NCBI GenBank assembly: GCA_030710605.1
Contig: CP092868.1
Span: 33,049,363-33,113,362, forward strand
Direction of reading: 5' to 3'
DNA from: Cordylochernes scorpioides
Lineage: Eukaryota; Arthropoda; Arachnida; Pseudoscorpiones; Chernetidae
Length of the DNA stretch: 64,000 nucleotides
The notes below the pieces were generated by a model. That model ran no database searches and was not told where the DNA came from. It worked only from the letters and a program-made list of their open reading frames with translations. Below, one piece after another: positions 21,210 to 33,013 of this stretch. Position 1 is the first letter of the stretch. Each line of letters starts with the position of its first letter. The position numbers and the translations under genes are program-made.

Positions 21210-22079
21210 TCCTAAGCAAACACCCGTTCTCCAACCTCGATCGTCCTCCTTCAACCAATGGTTCTCTGCCTGCCTGACACTTTGAGCTATTAAACGACAC
21301 CAATCTTAAATAGTAATGCTCTTCAAAATCTTGTTTTTTCATTTTTCAATGTATTAGTTAACTCTCCTACACTACCCGGGTGGTATTTCTATAAAACATT
21401 CAATTTGTGTGTGTATACACACGCGAGCGCACACAAGAGAACATCAGCGCAATGTACATTATACACATATGTGGTAATGAGATAGCCAGCCACTTTTTTT
21501 TATCAAAGACTTGGTTTTAACATTTTCTTATTGTTACTTTTTTTATCCACCAAGTATACGTGCTACAAGCGAGGGTTATTAAGATAGCTAGTGGTTTGAG
21601 ACGGCTTGTACTGTAAACTCATTACATGTCTACAACTGTAGAAGCAGTAGTTCAACTATTGTACTTACGTACAAGGTACCAGAGCACCGATTAATACTTG
21701 TACTCATATTTTGGGTTTGTACTTGTGTAAGGTTGTGTTGTGAACCTTTGGAGGAACTTGTTTTAAAAGTGATTCAGTACGAGAGAGGTTTCGAACTTGG
21801 GACCTGGTCGAGGAAAATGACGGATTTGCGTCATGGAGGAATCAGCTAGGGAAACAGCCCTCCAGAAGTTTCGGATAGGAAATGAGGTGAAAATACAGGT
21901 ATTGCTTCATTATTTCCCCACCTCTTTTTCCCCACGCATAACTTTATCACAAACAACTATATTCTGGTATGGTATATGCTAGAAAATCGAAATAAATAAA
22001 TGAAATAATCTCAAAATCTGAAAGCTCTATCTCGTTACTGTTTAATTAATCCTTTTTTGCGAAATTTTATCTTTGTCTA
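21210..22079. other. Unassigned sequence
   Basis: It holds a short palindromic GT/AC tract at about 21,407-21,425. No gene is recognised. It is nearly identical to 52,815-53,690 in block B. Confidence 0.4.
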
Positions 22080-23160
22080 TCTTCTAATTTATTCCTGTTC
22101 TAAGCAATTCTCATCACCTCTTCGTATCTTCGAATTTAATCCTGTTCGCGTAATTCTCTTCGTCTGTATTTTCTAATTTAATCCTTTTCTTAAGTAATTC
22201 TCTTAATCTCTTCGGATCTTCTAATTTAATCCTGTCCTAAGCAAAATCCTCTTTACATCGTAACTATTAATATAAGAAAGGAGATAAGAAAGAAGAATAT
22301 AATTCTGTTCTGCGAAATTCCCTTCGTCTTAATCCTGTTATAGCAATTCTCTTAATCTCTTCGGATAGTCTAATTTAATTCTGTCCTTAGCAAAATCCTC
22401 TTTACCTCCTCCTATCTATGAATTTAATCCTGTTTTGCGTTTAATGTTTTTCTCTTCTTCTCATCGTATCTTCGAAACCATAAATCCTGTTCTCAGCAAT
22501 TCTCTTGATCTCTTCGGATCGTCTAATTTAATTCTGTCCTTAGCAAAATCCTCTTTACCTTCTCCTATTTATGAATTTAATCCTGTTTTGCGTTTAATGT
22601 TTTTCTTTCTTCTCATCGTATCTTCGAAACCATAAATCCTGTTCTCAGAAATTCTCTTAATCTCTTCGGATCGTCTAATTTAATTCTGTCCTTAGCAAAA
22701 TCCTCTTTACCTCCTCCTATCTATGAATTTAATCCTGTTTTGCGTTTAATACTTTTCCTTCATCTCTTCGTATCTTCGAATCTAATCCTGTTCTCAGAAA
22801 TTCTCTTAATCTCTTCGGATCGTCTAATTTAATTCTGTCCTTAGCAAAATCTTCTTTACCTCTTCCTATCTATGAATTTAATCCTGTTTTACGTTTAATT
22901 CTTTTCTCTTCTTCTCATCGTAACCATAAATCCTGTTCTCAGAAATTCTCTTAATCTCTTCGGATCGTCTAATTTAATTCTATCCTTAGCAAAATCCTCT
23001 TTACCTCCTCTTATATATGAATTTAATCCTGTTTTACGTTTAATGTTTTTCTCTTCTGCTCTTCGAATCTAATCCTGTTCTCAGAAATTATCTTAATCTC
23101 TTTGGATCGTCTTATTTAATCCTTTTAATCCTTTTCTTAGCAATTCTATTCACCTCTTAT
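22080..23160 (+). repeat. 153-bp array built from three ~51-bp subunits
   Basis: Each about 51-bp subunit carries a version of 'aatttaatcctgtt', a gap and 'cttcgtatctt'. The left part is diverged 51-mers, and from about 22,330 they are organised into 153-bp higher-order units ('ttttgcgtttaatgtttttc' recurs). In block B the same array (53,700-54,790) stays open for 215 residues only because 153 is a multiple of three. It is not a protein gene. Confidence 0.9.
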
Positions 23161-23283
23161 ATATTCGAATTCCAGACCATTCTATTGGAATATATGAACA
23201 AATCATTTTTGATCCTACAAAGCTAATCGCTCAGAGAAGTCTTCAGATGGGTCCTTCACGCGAGGTATTGAATGCTGAAAGCA

Positions 23284-23333
23284 TACATATATACATACCT
23301 ACATGCATATTTACATACCTACATACATACATT
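23284..23333 (+). repeat. (TACA)-rich microsatellite
   Basis: Imperfect tandem 'catacctacatacatacat'-type tract; the same tract occurs at 54,925-54,975 in block B. Confidence 0.85.
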
Positions 23334-23820
23334 TGGGGTATCGACCTAAACCCTAATTTCCTATGCGCCGACACACAAAAGTTTTCGCCGACGGTGGTCA
23401 AAAACCAAAAAATCGCAGACGTCTCGTGTAGACGCTCTCGTCACGCTCACTCCCTCATATTTCGTTTGTTTGACGATTCTTAAATTTTCCTTTTTTATTG
23501 TTTTCCTTCCTTTTAGCTCGCGTGATGTCTGAAATGGCGATTTTTTCCCCCTATTTAAAATTCTCATTTTTTATCCTACTAGATAAATAAATATTTTATT
23601 GTTTGTTTCCTTGATTTACTGTGTGTGTCTTTACCAATTTTTTTTACCTCATAGGGTTAGTTAGGTAGGCAAATTTTAATTAATTGTATATAGGAACCAT
23701 TATTTTTTGGATTACGAATCAAAATTGTTAATGTTTTTTTTTTTTTTCTTTATGTCAATTTTTTTGTTGGCTTGCCATTTAAGACACTATTTTTGCTTTA
23801 AAAATTGCAGTTAGAAAATA

Positions 23821-24070
23821 CACTAATACCTCGCTTTGCGCGTTGCGTTTTTTTTTTCGAAGTTGCGTCGCTGCTTAATTTTTACTGATTTTCACTGTGC
23901 GTCGTTAGATTTTCGAAGTTGCATTGTTTTGGATTCGAGTCTTTAATTTTTTTTTTTTTTTTTTTTCCTAAAATATGGCAACACCTTTGTTTTTGATTGC
24001 GCCTCACATATTTTCACTTTGCGTCGTGTTTTTTTGGAACGTAACCCCGACGCCAAGCGAGGTATGGGTG
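23821..24070 (+). mobile_element. TA-flanked MITE with CACTAATACCTCGC ends
   Basis: It starts CACTAATACCTCGCTTTGCG and ends with the inverted GCCAAGCGAGGTATGGGTG between TA dinucleotides. It is T-rich and non-coding. Copies lie at 55,462-55,712 (same site, block B) and 36,746-37,005 (block B only). Confidence 0.85.
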
Positions 24071-24149
24071 TATATCGATTTTAACATACTTTCTTATCGC
24101 TGTTTTATTATACGACATTAGAAAAACCTTCTTTAAACACTATTTATTT

Positions 24150-24340
24150 TGAAGAAGGAATAAACGTTTACAGCGACGTGTTTCTTCTATTTGTTCTGTA
24201 TAATCGGCAAGCTTTCGGACTTTGACGTCCTTCAACAGGTAACTATCCAGGAAGTCCGAAAGCTTACCGATTATACAGCACAAATAAAAGAAACACGTCA
24301 CCGTAAACTTTTATTCCTTCTTCAAGATGTTGTCTGGCAA
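24150..24340. mobile_element. Inverted Penelope-like ends
   Basis: Two inverted arms meet near 24,245. On the minus strand the left arm reads CTGTTGA, stem II GGAC/GTCC, GAA and palindromic AGCT. The plus arm keeps GTCCGAAAGCTTACC. The layout is hammerhead-like but core positions are changed. A related single piece lies near 25,600-25,680. The block B copy is at 55,795-55,985. Confidence 0.45.
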
Positions 24341-25825
24341 TTCCTTCTCTTGTAACTATTTATTTTATTTTTGCCTCTATTTTAGCACTTTTTTTATGCT
24401 GTCACATTAGTTAATTAATACATAACGACAACACAATGTGAAATAATCAATGGTAAAATCTTATTTCAAAAAGTATTTCTTAAAGGCAAGTATGTCTTTG
24501 GATCTCTAACACAAATACGGTTAGCATTCCACTTAATTAACACAAATCAATAACGCGCCATCTATACATACAAAACTACATCTACTGTCCTATAAGCTTA
24601 TGTCCATAGTTTACTTGAAAACCATTTCTAAGATTCCATCCTTCAGTGCAGCATATAAAAGCAGAATGATCCAATACAGTATTAGAGCTCTGAGAAGCGG
24701 TCTAAGGACAGTAGAAGTTCGTTTTATGTATAAAAGAAACATTCGCGCTCTTAAGTCCTTTTGTTTTGTATTCCACTTAATGTGGATGAAATGGCCTTTG
24801 GACTCAACACATATACGGTTAGTACTTCACTTAGCATGAATGAAATGATGATCTTTGGAATCAAAATTTATAAATTTTGCATATCCCTTGACAAAGATGA
24901 AATGGGCTTCGAACCAACATATATACCTATTTTAAAAATCATTGTGTTACACGCTGTTTTTTTTTTTTTCATTGCCTATGAATTGTACTTTTGTATTAGT
25001 ATGGTAATAGAAACTATAAATCGACTTAAAACTTACGTAAGCACGCTCTATATATGTACAAATTTCTTCAACGAAGGAAGCTCCTCCACTTTAAGAGGGT
25101 CCCTCCTCCACACAACGAGGGGGTCTTCTTGAACCTTCCACAGTTCCACTCGAGGAAGTATTACATGTCAGGAATGTCTTAACTATAGAAGAAGTATTAA
25201 AGTAATGTGAATCAACTTTCAAAGAAAACTTAAGGATACTTCGGCCAGTAATCTTTTTATTATCTCGATTTAAGAGCTATTTTATAACTATTTCACATAT
25301 TTACAAAGGTAATGCTTCTTTTGTCACACACAGCTAAACATTCAGAATCAATAAAACTCAACATTTGGAGCTATCAAGTGAACTCTCGGTCTAGTAGTCA
25401 GGTCAGGTATCTCATAGGAATACTCTTTGAGCAATTAAGTCCGTGCCCCAATTGGGATGGAAATGGAATCATCTTTGCGTGACCGCCAAGTCTCTCCTGC
25501 ATACATAAGTCCTGCGTCTACTCAGCAGTGTCTGAACTGAATCATACACCAGTATTTATAAAATAAATGAAGATTATAGGGTTATGTTTCTTGTGCTACT
25601 TTTTATTTATCAAGCTTTCGATCTTGTCAGTCCTTCCAACAGGATTATCAGTTATCAACTTAATATAAATACACAAGTTATATTTATTTATAAATGTATG
25701 TAATTCTACTGTCCTCAGAGCTTATGTCATAGTTCTTCTAAAATACCCATTCCAAGAGTCTAGCAACAGTATCACTATAAAAGGAAGTTCCAAAAATGAA
25801 ATATAACAGCGGTATGGTAGTTTAA
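24341..25825. other. Unassigned sequence with empty site
   Basis: Small frames at 24,600-24,839 and 24,761-25,132 are kept in block B, but there the second is cut short and no domain is seen. About 25,050 is the unoccupied counterpart of the composite Helitron of block B (56,703-58,317). Confidence 0.45.
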
Positions 25826-25880
25826 ACTGGCGTAAACCGCTGGGAGGGTTCACCACTGATGAGCCAGGCCCTCCCATTAA
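25826..25880 (+). repeat. Short repeat with CTGGCG(T)AAAC...CTGATGA core
   Basis: Plus-strand copy of the repeat at 5,742. It reads CTGGCGTAAACC, GGGAGGG, CTGATGAGCCAGG and CCCTCCC, so both GGGAGGG/CCCTCCC and CTGGC/GCCAG can pair. Confidence 0.5.
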
Positions 25881-26249
25881 TTTTTCCATTGCAGTAAGGG
25901 CAGTAGAAATTGTTTTTTTTCAAAAAGAATCTAACAACGCCTTTAAAATAATTTCGAATTTTGATTAAATGCACAAGTATTCTTCACGTCTCTTCAGCAA
26001 ATAAAAGAATCGTTTATGCATTTTGGTTGATTCTTTGCTGGCGTGCAAACGAGGAGGTCAATCTTGGTTAGCTTCTCTCTCTCTCTCGCTCGGTCGATTA
26101 ACTTCCTGGCAGCTTCGTTGTCTTTCTCTGTCTGGATCTTCGCCAGGTGCATTCAATTGATTCCTGCTGCAATTATTCCCCCTCTACCACCTTCCTTTGA
26201 ATTCTTCTTCTTCTTTAAACCATCTCTTTCTCTATCCCTTGATCAATTT

Positions 26250-26392
26250 GTCGATGGAAGGATGGTCTTAACCGTTTGTTTTCGACCACTACCACCCTGG
26301 ATTGAATCCCGCATTAGGCACTTTTTTCTGATAAAAAAAAATGCTCAAATGGCCCCCGATACTAGCAAAGTTCAACCCCACCAGCAAGTGCA
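26250..26392 (+). mobile_element. SINE family 1, head and partial body
   Basis: Head with B box 'ggattgaatcccgcatta', then 'aatgctcaaatggccc' and 'accccaccagcaagtgca'. The tail is missing and the sequence switches at 'caatgtaattatc'. The block B copy is at 59,236-59,380. Confidence 0.75.
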
Positions 26393-26423
26393 ATGTAATT
26401 ATCTAACCTATTTTTCAATTTTA

Positions 26424-26660
26424 ACTAATATACAACAACAACAAAAGCCTTTATGAGGACCTCTCGTCCTATAAAGGATTCGCCAGTTTACAGAGTAATT
26501 GAAGAGAAGAGAACTAAGAATACAGAGAGAAACCTATAAGTAGTATGTATAGTATAGTATTTTTTCTACACTGTGACTATATACAACAGCAGCAAACAAG
26601 CCTTTTACTGGAATCAAAGTCCCATACAGGATTCGTCATTTAATCCCAAAGATTATTTAC
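26424..26660 (-). mobile_element. Two reversed LINE 3' ends with (GTT)n tails
   Basis: Reversed 3' ends begin 'acaacaacaacaaaagcctt' at about 26,427 and 'acaacagcagcaaacaagcc' at about 26,583. Each runs into 'gaggac...tataaaggattcgcca' or 'ccatacaggattcgtca'. They are the minus-strand form of the tail seen at 35,491-35,561. The block B copies are at 59,415-59,640. Confidence 0.55.
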
Positions 26661-27416
26661 ATATAATTATTTACATCAATTAGATTATGTATATAGCTTC
26701 CCCTTCTCTTCAGCCGTCTTCCAAATTTTTAACTAATATAGAATTCATTTCATAAATTCTATATAACTGTGAAAAATGTTTTATTGTAATTTTCTTAAAG
26801 TAATTTAAAATAAAATTACTTTGTGTGGATAGTAATTGATTATTCTTCTGCTTTTTCTTTCAAGATGACATGACAACAAACAATACCATTAAGTAATACA
26901 ATATAATGCGGCTTATGATTGTAGAATGACATTTGAAATTATCCCATAAGTGTTTCTTTTGGACGAAAATCGAAATTTATTTTAAGGAGAAATAACGATT
27001 ATTTCTAACCTTAGGGATGAAGTATGAAAGATGAATTGTGAAGAGTAATGATAAACGGAAAAATAAAAGTGTCCAGGGATGTCGTTCTCCAATACCATTA
27101 AGTTTTATAAATTTAATTGCTATCTATCGTTGAAATTTTTAACATTTACTGGTAATGTGTTTCTTTTAATAATATCAATCAAATATTATCTCTACAGACC
27201 TTACTGCAATAAGTTATTGAATGTGAGGGCTTGGTTCAACAATCCAATACAATAGTAGAGCGGTCTAGATTTAATTTGGCAAAACTGCTGAAGAGCAGAA
27301 ATTTCGCTCAAAAACTTGCGAAATCAAAATTAAAAGAAACTCTTTACCTTAATTTTATTTATTTTTTCATTTTTTCAAATAATTTATAGATAAACTATTG
27401 CTTACATAAACATATA
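26661..27416. other. Unassigned AT-rich sequence
   Basis: A segment at about 26,880-27,040 resembles 52,330-52,480 (reading 'tttctaacctt' and 'tatgaaag'), so it is a dispersed repeat of unknown type. No gene is recognised. Confidence 0.4.
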
Positions 27417-29086
27417 CAGTCAAACCTGTCTATAGCGCTCCTTCTTGGGACTCACCAAAATAGGGTGCTATAGAGAGGGGGTGCTATAGACAGGTCACTT
27501 TTAATGTAAATCGCATCGTACTACATATTTAAATCGGGCACTATAGAGAGGAAGGAGCTATTTAGAGGGGGTGCTATAGACAGGTCACTCTTAATATAAA
27601 TCGCATCGTACTACGTATTTAAAATCGGGCGCTATAGAAAGGAAGGAGCTATTTAGAGGGGGTGCTAGACAGGTCACTTTTAATATAAATCGCATCGTAC
27701 TACGTATTTTAAAATCGGCGCTATAGAAAGGAAGGAGCTATTTAGAGGGGATGCTATAGACAGGTCACTTTTAATATAAATCGCATCGTACTATATTTAA
27801 AATCGGGCACTATAGAGAGGAAGGAGCTATTTAGAGGGAGCGCTATAGACAGGTCACTTTTAATGTAAATCGCATCGTACTACGTATTTAAATTCGGGCG
27901 CTATAGAGAGGAAGGAGCTAATTAGAGGGGGCGCTATAGACCGGTCACTTTTAATGTAAATCGCTTCGTACTACGTATTTAAAATCGGGCGCTATAGAGA
28001 GGAAGGAGCTATTTAGAGGTGGTGCTATAGACAGGTCACTTTTAATATAAATCGCATCTACTACATATTTAAAATCAGGCACTATAGAGAGGAAGGAGCT
28101 ATTTAGAGGGGGTGCTATAGGCAGGTCACTTTTAATGTAAATCGCATCGTACTGCGTATTTAAAATCGGGCGCTATAGAGAGGAAGGCTCTATTTAGAGG
28201 GGCGCTATAGACAGGTCACTTTTAATATAAATCGCATCGTACTACGTATTTAAAATCGGGCGCTATAGAGAGGAAGGCGCTATTTAGAGGGTGTGTTATA
28301 AACAGGTCACTTTTAATGTAAATCGCATCGTACTGCGTATTTAAAATCGGGCGCTATAGAGAGGAAGGCGCTATTTAGAGAGGGTGCTATAGACAGGTCA
28401 CTTTAAATGTAAATCGCATCGTACTACGTATTTAAATTCGGCACTATAGAGAGGAAGGAGCTATTTAGAGGGAGCGCTATAGACAGGTCACTTTTAATGT
28501 AAATCGCATCGTACTACGTATTTAAATTCGGGCGCTATAGAGAGGAAGGAGCTAATTAGAGGGGGCGCTATAGACCGGTCATTTTAATGTAAATCGCTTC
28601 GTACTACGTATTTAAAATGGGCGCTATAGAGAGGAAGGAGCTATTTAGAGGTGGTGCTATAGACAGGTCACTTTTAATATAAATCGCATCGTACTACATA
28701 TTTAAAATCAGGCGCTATAGAGAGGAAGGAGCTATTTAGGGGGTGCTATAGGCAGGTCACTTTTAATGTAAATCGCATCGTACTGCGTATTTAAATCGGG
28801 CGCTATAGAGAGGAAGGCTCTATTTAGAGGGGGCGCTATAGACAGGTCACTTTTAATATAAATCGCATCGTACTACGTATTTAAAATCGGGCGCTATAGA
28901 GAGGAAGGCGCTATTTAGAGGGTGTGTTATAAACAGGTCACTTTTAATGTAAATCGCATCGTACTGCGTATTTAAAATCGGGCGCTATAGAGAGGAAGGC
29001 GCTATTTAGAGAGGGTGCTATAGACAGGTCACTTTAAATGTAAATCGCATCGTACTACGTATTTAAAATCGGGCGCTATAGAGAGG
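27417..29086 (+). repeat. 90-bp minisatellite inside a TA-flanked MITE, ~18 units, contig end
   Basis: It begins CAGTCAAACCTGTCTATAGC after TA, the same terminus as the complete element at 60,403-60,853. It then runs as about 90-bp units with 'ctatagacaggtcac', 'taaatcgcatcgtact' and 'ctatagagaggaagg'. Diagnostic variants recur at 27,921/28,555 and 28,291/28,922, giving a higher-order repeat of about 631-634 bp (seven units). The contig stops inside the array. Confidence 0.95.
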
Positions 29087-29186
29087 NNNNNNNNNNNNNN
29101 NNNNNNNNNNNNNNNNNNNNNNNNNNNNNNNNNNNNNNNNNNNNNNNNNNNNNNNNNNNNNNNNNNNNNNNNNNNNNNNNNNNNNN
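29087..29186. other. Assembly gap of 100 N
   Basis: Exactly 100 N, a conventional scaffold gap of unknown size. The left side is tandem array; the right side is the counterpart of about 1,006. The adjacency across the gap is therefore not supported by sequence. Confidence 0.99.
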
Positions 29187-29326
29187 AATTAAGTTTTTTT
29201 TTTAACGGTTGTGTCTTTGTGAGATGATATTGTCGCGAAAATAAAGTTATAATTCTCTATAAAGTTATAACACTCGTTTTGACTTCTCTATTCAAATGCA
29301 GTTTGGACTTTAGCTTTGCACATATA

Positions 29327-29517
29327 CACTCATGGACAAAACTTAAGGAAGTGAAAAATCTTTCACTGGTTGTCTTTTTTTAAGGAAACGGGGGCAATAT
29401 TGTTCACACTTAGTTTATCTCGTGTGTCTTCAATAAACATCACTGTAATAACTTTCAGAGTTATTGTCTGAATCCCGATATACATGGTAAAAGGCACAAC
29501 GTCCTTAAGTATGAGTG
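29327..29517 (+). mobile_element. TA-flanked MITE, single-unit form
   Basis: Same element as 1,149-1,794 but without the tandem expansion (191 bp). It starts CACTCATGGACAAAACTTAA and ends ATGAGTG before TA, the right terminus being slightly shortened. Confidence 0.85.
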
Positions 29518-30104
29518 TATATATAGGAAAGTTCAAAGAGGACGTCGAAAACCGGATTTTTCAAAAACCAAATTTGATTTTAAGAATTTGAAAAATTCTT
29601 CGACTTTTGACTCGCGTTCTTAAATAGATAATCGATTTATCTATTAATTATTTTATTAGGATTATACCATAAAAGTTATATATAAACTTGTCAATTTTTT
29701 TTAAACCTGAGAGGCTTTGTAAGGTACATGTTATGCAAGCTAAAGATTCTTTAGTTGGCCAATGAGTCGACAAGATGGTACATGCAGCCCCATCCATCCG
29801 TTTAACTCTCTCTCAGAACTATTTTTATAAAAATCAATAATTCTCCCTCCACTGAGGATTTAGTTGTTAACTGGGGTAATATGGCGACGGCCCTTGTCCA
29901 CGCAGACGCATAAAATTTCATTCTTTTCCCCCCCATTTCTTTATTACTTCTTCTTTCTTCCTCTCCCATTTCTTTATAGGCAACCAAAAGGCTCCCTCTT
30001 TACTCACCCTCTATCGTCTTTCTCTTCTCTAAATTAATGTTTGATCATGCTTCTCAAAACGCTTTTTTCAAATTTAAGTTTTTTTTTTTTTTTGCCTTTC
30101 AGCG

Positions 30105-30760
30105 GATGTCCAGCTCTACATATATCGTTCATTCAGGTTCGAATCCTGGTTACGGCACCTTTTTCGGGCCCGAAAATCATACACTTTGTTTAATTAGCCC
30201 GTAAAACCATATTCTCTCTCTACGACTTGCCCCTGGATCTGCAGGCCTGGCTCTTCGGCGTCGGCCTCCATCCCGAGGCAATAAATATCACAAGTGTAGC
30301 GAAGGCTACTATCTACAAGTACCATCTTGGTCTTGAGTTGGGTAATGCCAGCCATCACCTCGACCTGCCCACTCTGTGGGAAAGAACTCTCGCAGTCCAT
30401 TGGTGGCGGAGTCTTTCCCGTGGTGGGCACCACCAATGAAGACCTTGTATATATTTTTATATATATGTATATTTATCAATTATTTTTTATCTATTTATAT
30501 CTATTTATCCCTATATTTATTATTATATAATCTTATTTATTCAATTTTGTAATTAACCATATATAATCTTATATGAACATTGTAATAAATCAGTTTCAAT
30601 CTTTCTCTCTCTCTGGCGAAGGCTACCATCTACAAGTACCATTTTGGTCTTGAGTTAGGTAACACCAGCCATCACCTAGACCTGCCCACTCTGTGGGAAA
30701 GAACTCTCGCAGTCCATCGGTGGCGGAGTCTTTCTCGCGGTGGGCACCAATGAAGACCTT
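30105..30760 (+). repeat. GC-richer dispersed repeat, partly duplicated
   Basis: Counterpart of 2,395-2,710. A second partial copy (30,612-30,760) follows the first in the same orientation. It begins at 'tggcgaaggctaccatct' and again ends at 'gtatatat' and 'aataaatcagtttcaat'. Block A has one copy, so this is a local tandem duplication in B or a loss in A. Confidence 0.6.
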
Positions 30761-31231
30761 GTATATATATTTATTCATATATCTATCATTATTAATCTTA
30801 TTTATTCATTTTATGTAATTAACCATATATAATCTTATATGAACGTTATAATAAATCAGTTTCAATCTCTCTCTCTCAACATATCTCTCGTGTTAAGGTA
30901 TCGATTGTTCTGCTAATTGGTATAATCTGTTGTTTGCCGACTTGAAAAGGTCAAATGTCAATTGAATCAGGGAAATTGTCCCATTAGTTTAATTACGACT
31001 AGGATTGATCCACAATTCTTCGTCTATCTGTCTGTCTATTGAAAATGTTTACTCTGGCTTATAGGACACAAATGAGTTTCTGTTTAGCTCTTCAATAAAA
31101 GCGTTTAACTCTTGAGCGAATCTTCCATTTCTGACTGTTTTTGTTGTATTTGTACTTTTGTTGGAAGTTACGCGTGTTTCGGAATACTTTTTTTTTTACT
31201 TTGTCTTGCTTGCTTGTTTCAAAATTACTTT

Positions 31232-31388
31232 ACTAGGTACCACTCAAAAAGAACAATCTAGGTTATGATATTTTCAACCTTTAATAATATGTGAAGGTTA
31301 TTCACATATTAAACAAAATGTTAACGTGGGATTCAATCCCGGTTCATGGCTGTCGGGAATCGATGGTGTTACCCACTCGTCCACCGAT
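31232..31388 (-). mobile_element. tRNA-derived SINE, family 2
   Basis: Block B counterpart of 3,208-3,365 with the same tRNA-like head and B box 'gggattgaatccc' on the minus strand. Confidence 0.7.
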
Positions 31389-31667
31389 TATTTCTTTATT
31401 TTGTCTAGCTGATTTTTCTTGCTCAGTATATAATTATGATTCTCTTCGTTTACGCTTCATCTTTGAATTCTTGTAAGTTTGTTCATACCATAATTGCGGT
31501 GTGCTTGAAAGTGAAAATAACAAAAGTTTATTTTTTTTACCTTTTTATTGCTGGATGGCCAATTTCACTTTCAAGTAATATTTTGATTCGTTCTTGTAGC
31601 CAATTTGACAGCACAATGAAAGCATCGTCAGCAAAAAGAGATTAAAGGAAAGTTATTATCATTATTA

Positions 31668-31845
31668 CAGTAGAACCTCCATGAGAGAACACTCCCGCTA
31701 GAAGACACCTCTCTACAAAAGACAGTTTTCATTCGCAAAATGATCATTTTTACTATTTAGCAACTCTCTGGTAAGAGAACACCTCTCCCTAAAGGACACT
31801 TTAGCTCTGCAATTAGGTGTTGTCCTTTACAGGGAGGTTCTACCG
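31668..31845 (+). mobile_element. TA-flanked MITE (CAGTAGAACCTCC ends)
   Basis: Counterpart of 3,645-3,822. TA lies on both sides; ends CAGTAGAACCTCC and GGAGGTTCTACCG. Confidence 0.8.
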
Positions 31846-31882
31846 TATTAATATTTGCGAAAGAATCCATCTCTTGTAGGAT

Positions 31883-32067
31883 CCAGCGTCTGCATCCATG
31901 TTAGGAACGGCTGATGAAGCGTCTGTCCTCCATGTTAGGAGCGGCTTCTTCCGAGGAAGGTGATGGCCGGCATGCGCCCTCGGGCTAGATCTTTTGATCG
32001 ACAGATATCACCAACTGATAACCAAATATCCTTTAGGATATCCTGGTCTTTACAGCACTAATGAATC
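31883..32067 (+). mobile_element. Block B-specific insertion with 12-bp TSD
   Basis: Flanked by 'tcttgtaggatc' on both sides (about 31,871-31,882 and 32,068-32,079); block A has one copy of that sequence at about 3,851. The insert contains 'agcgtctgtcctccatgtta', which is also found reversed near 37,690-37,720, so both belong to one repeat family. The long target duplication suggests LINE-type insertion. No coding domain is seen. Confidence 0.65.
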
Positions 32068-32539
32068 TTGTAGGATCTCGGACGGTTACGGCCTTTTCCA
32101 AGTCAAAGCTTTTGTTTTGAACGTAAACAGACATTCTGGTAACTCAAGAAAGAAGAGAAGGTCTTCAATGGAATCTTTCTTTCTTTTTTTTTTTCTTAAC
32201 CTCTATGTCACTTCCACGAACGTGCGCTCGCACGTTCTGGTCAAAAATTGACCTTAGCTTGCCTTCACTCTTTTTTTTTTTTTTTTGTCAAATCTTTCTC
32301 CTTTGTGTGTTTTAATATTTTTTTTTTCTTTCCTGTTTTTTTTTTTTTTCGGCCAGAAATGCACTTGGTTCTTTCTGGCGACAAAACGGTATTGTCAAAG
32401 ATGATGAAGCAAACCTGACTTGTCATACATTACTGAAACCTTTGCCATCAGCTCTTTTAGAACAGAACATTTTATCTTCTATCTCTTTGTAATTGTGAAT
32501 ATTTTATATCATTTGTATGATCTTACATTTATCTAGACG

Positions 32540-32658
32540 AACTGCTTTTCACATGTGTAGACATGTGGTGCACTTACAGTAAAAGCAGTTACCTACTTCT
32601 ACCCACCATGATTATCATGGCCTGTACAATGTGTACTAGGGATTAAAAAAAAAAAAAC
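32540..32658 (+). mobile_element. SINE family 1, 3' half
   Basis: Counterpart of 4,311-4,420 with better-kept tail motifs ('cacatgtgtagacatgtgg', 'gtgtactaggga') and poly-A. Confidence 0.75.
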
Positions 32659-33013
32659 ATGTATTGCAAGGATAATACACCTTCCTATATTTTTTCATCT
32701 TTTGGCCATATATAATTGAGCATATTTCTTTTGTCAATATCTCTTTGGCGATTTCGGCATATTTTATCAGGCCTTGATGAAGTATATGGCATGGTGTCAG
32801 ACTTACTACTGGTATTCCACACCTAGTTTGATAATACACTGCAAAGGAAAGTATTTGGGGAAAAAACATGTCTGTTTATTTGAGTGTCAATAGAAATTGT
32901 TTTTGTAGTTCACGTCGTATTTCGGTATTATATATGGCGTCTATTTTGACGGGAGAGGAGACCATATTCTTTTAGATCATTATCCTCCCGGAGCAAATGA
33001 CACACACACAATA

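Larger units (their letters stand above)
1006..29086 (+). repeat. Block A: first copy of a ~28-32 kb locus
   Basis: Every major repeat from about 1,006 to 29,086 recurs in the same order and strand from 29,187 to 60,853. Examples are the 108-bp MITE array, the minus-strand SINEs, the foldback, the 130-bp array, the LINE tail, the hAT MITE, the 153-bp array and the 90-bp array. Similarity is patchy: about 21.3-25.0 kb versus 52.9-56.6 kb looks nearly identical, while other parts differ by many small indels and whole insertions. The block ends abruptly inside a tandem array next to 100 N, which is what a contig end in an unassemblable repeat looks like. Confidence 0.95.
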
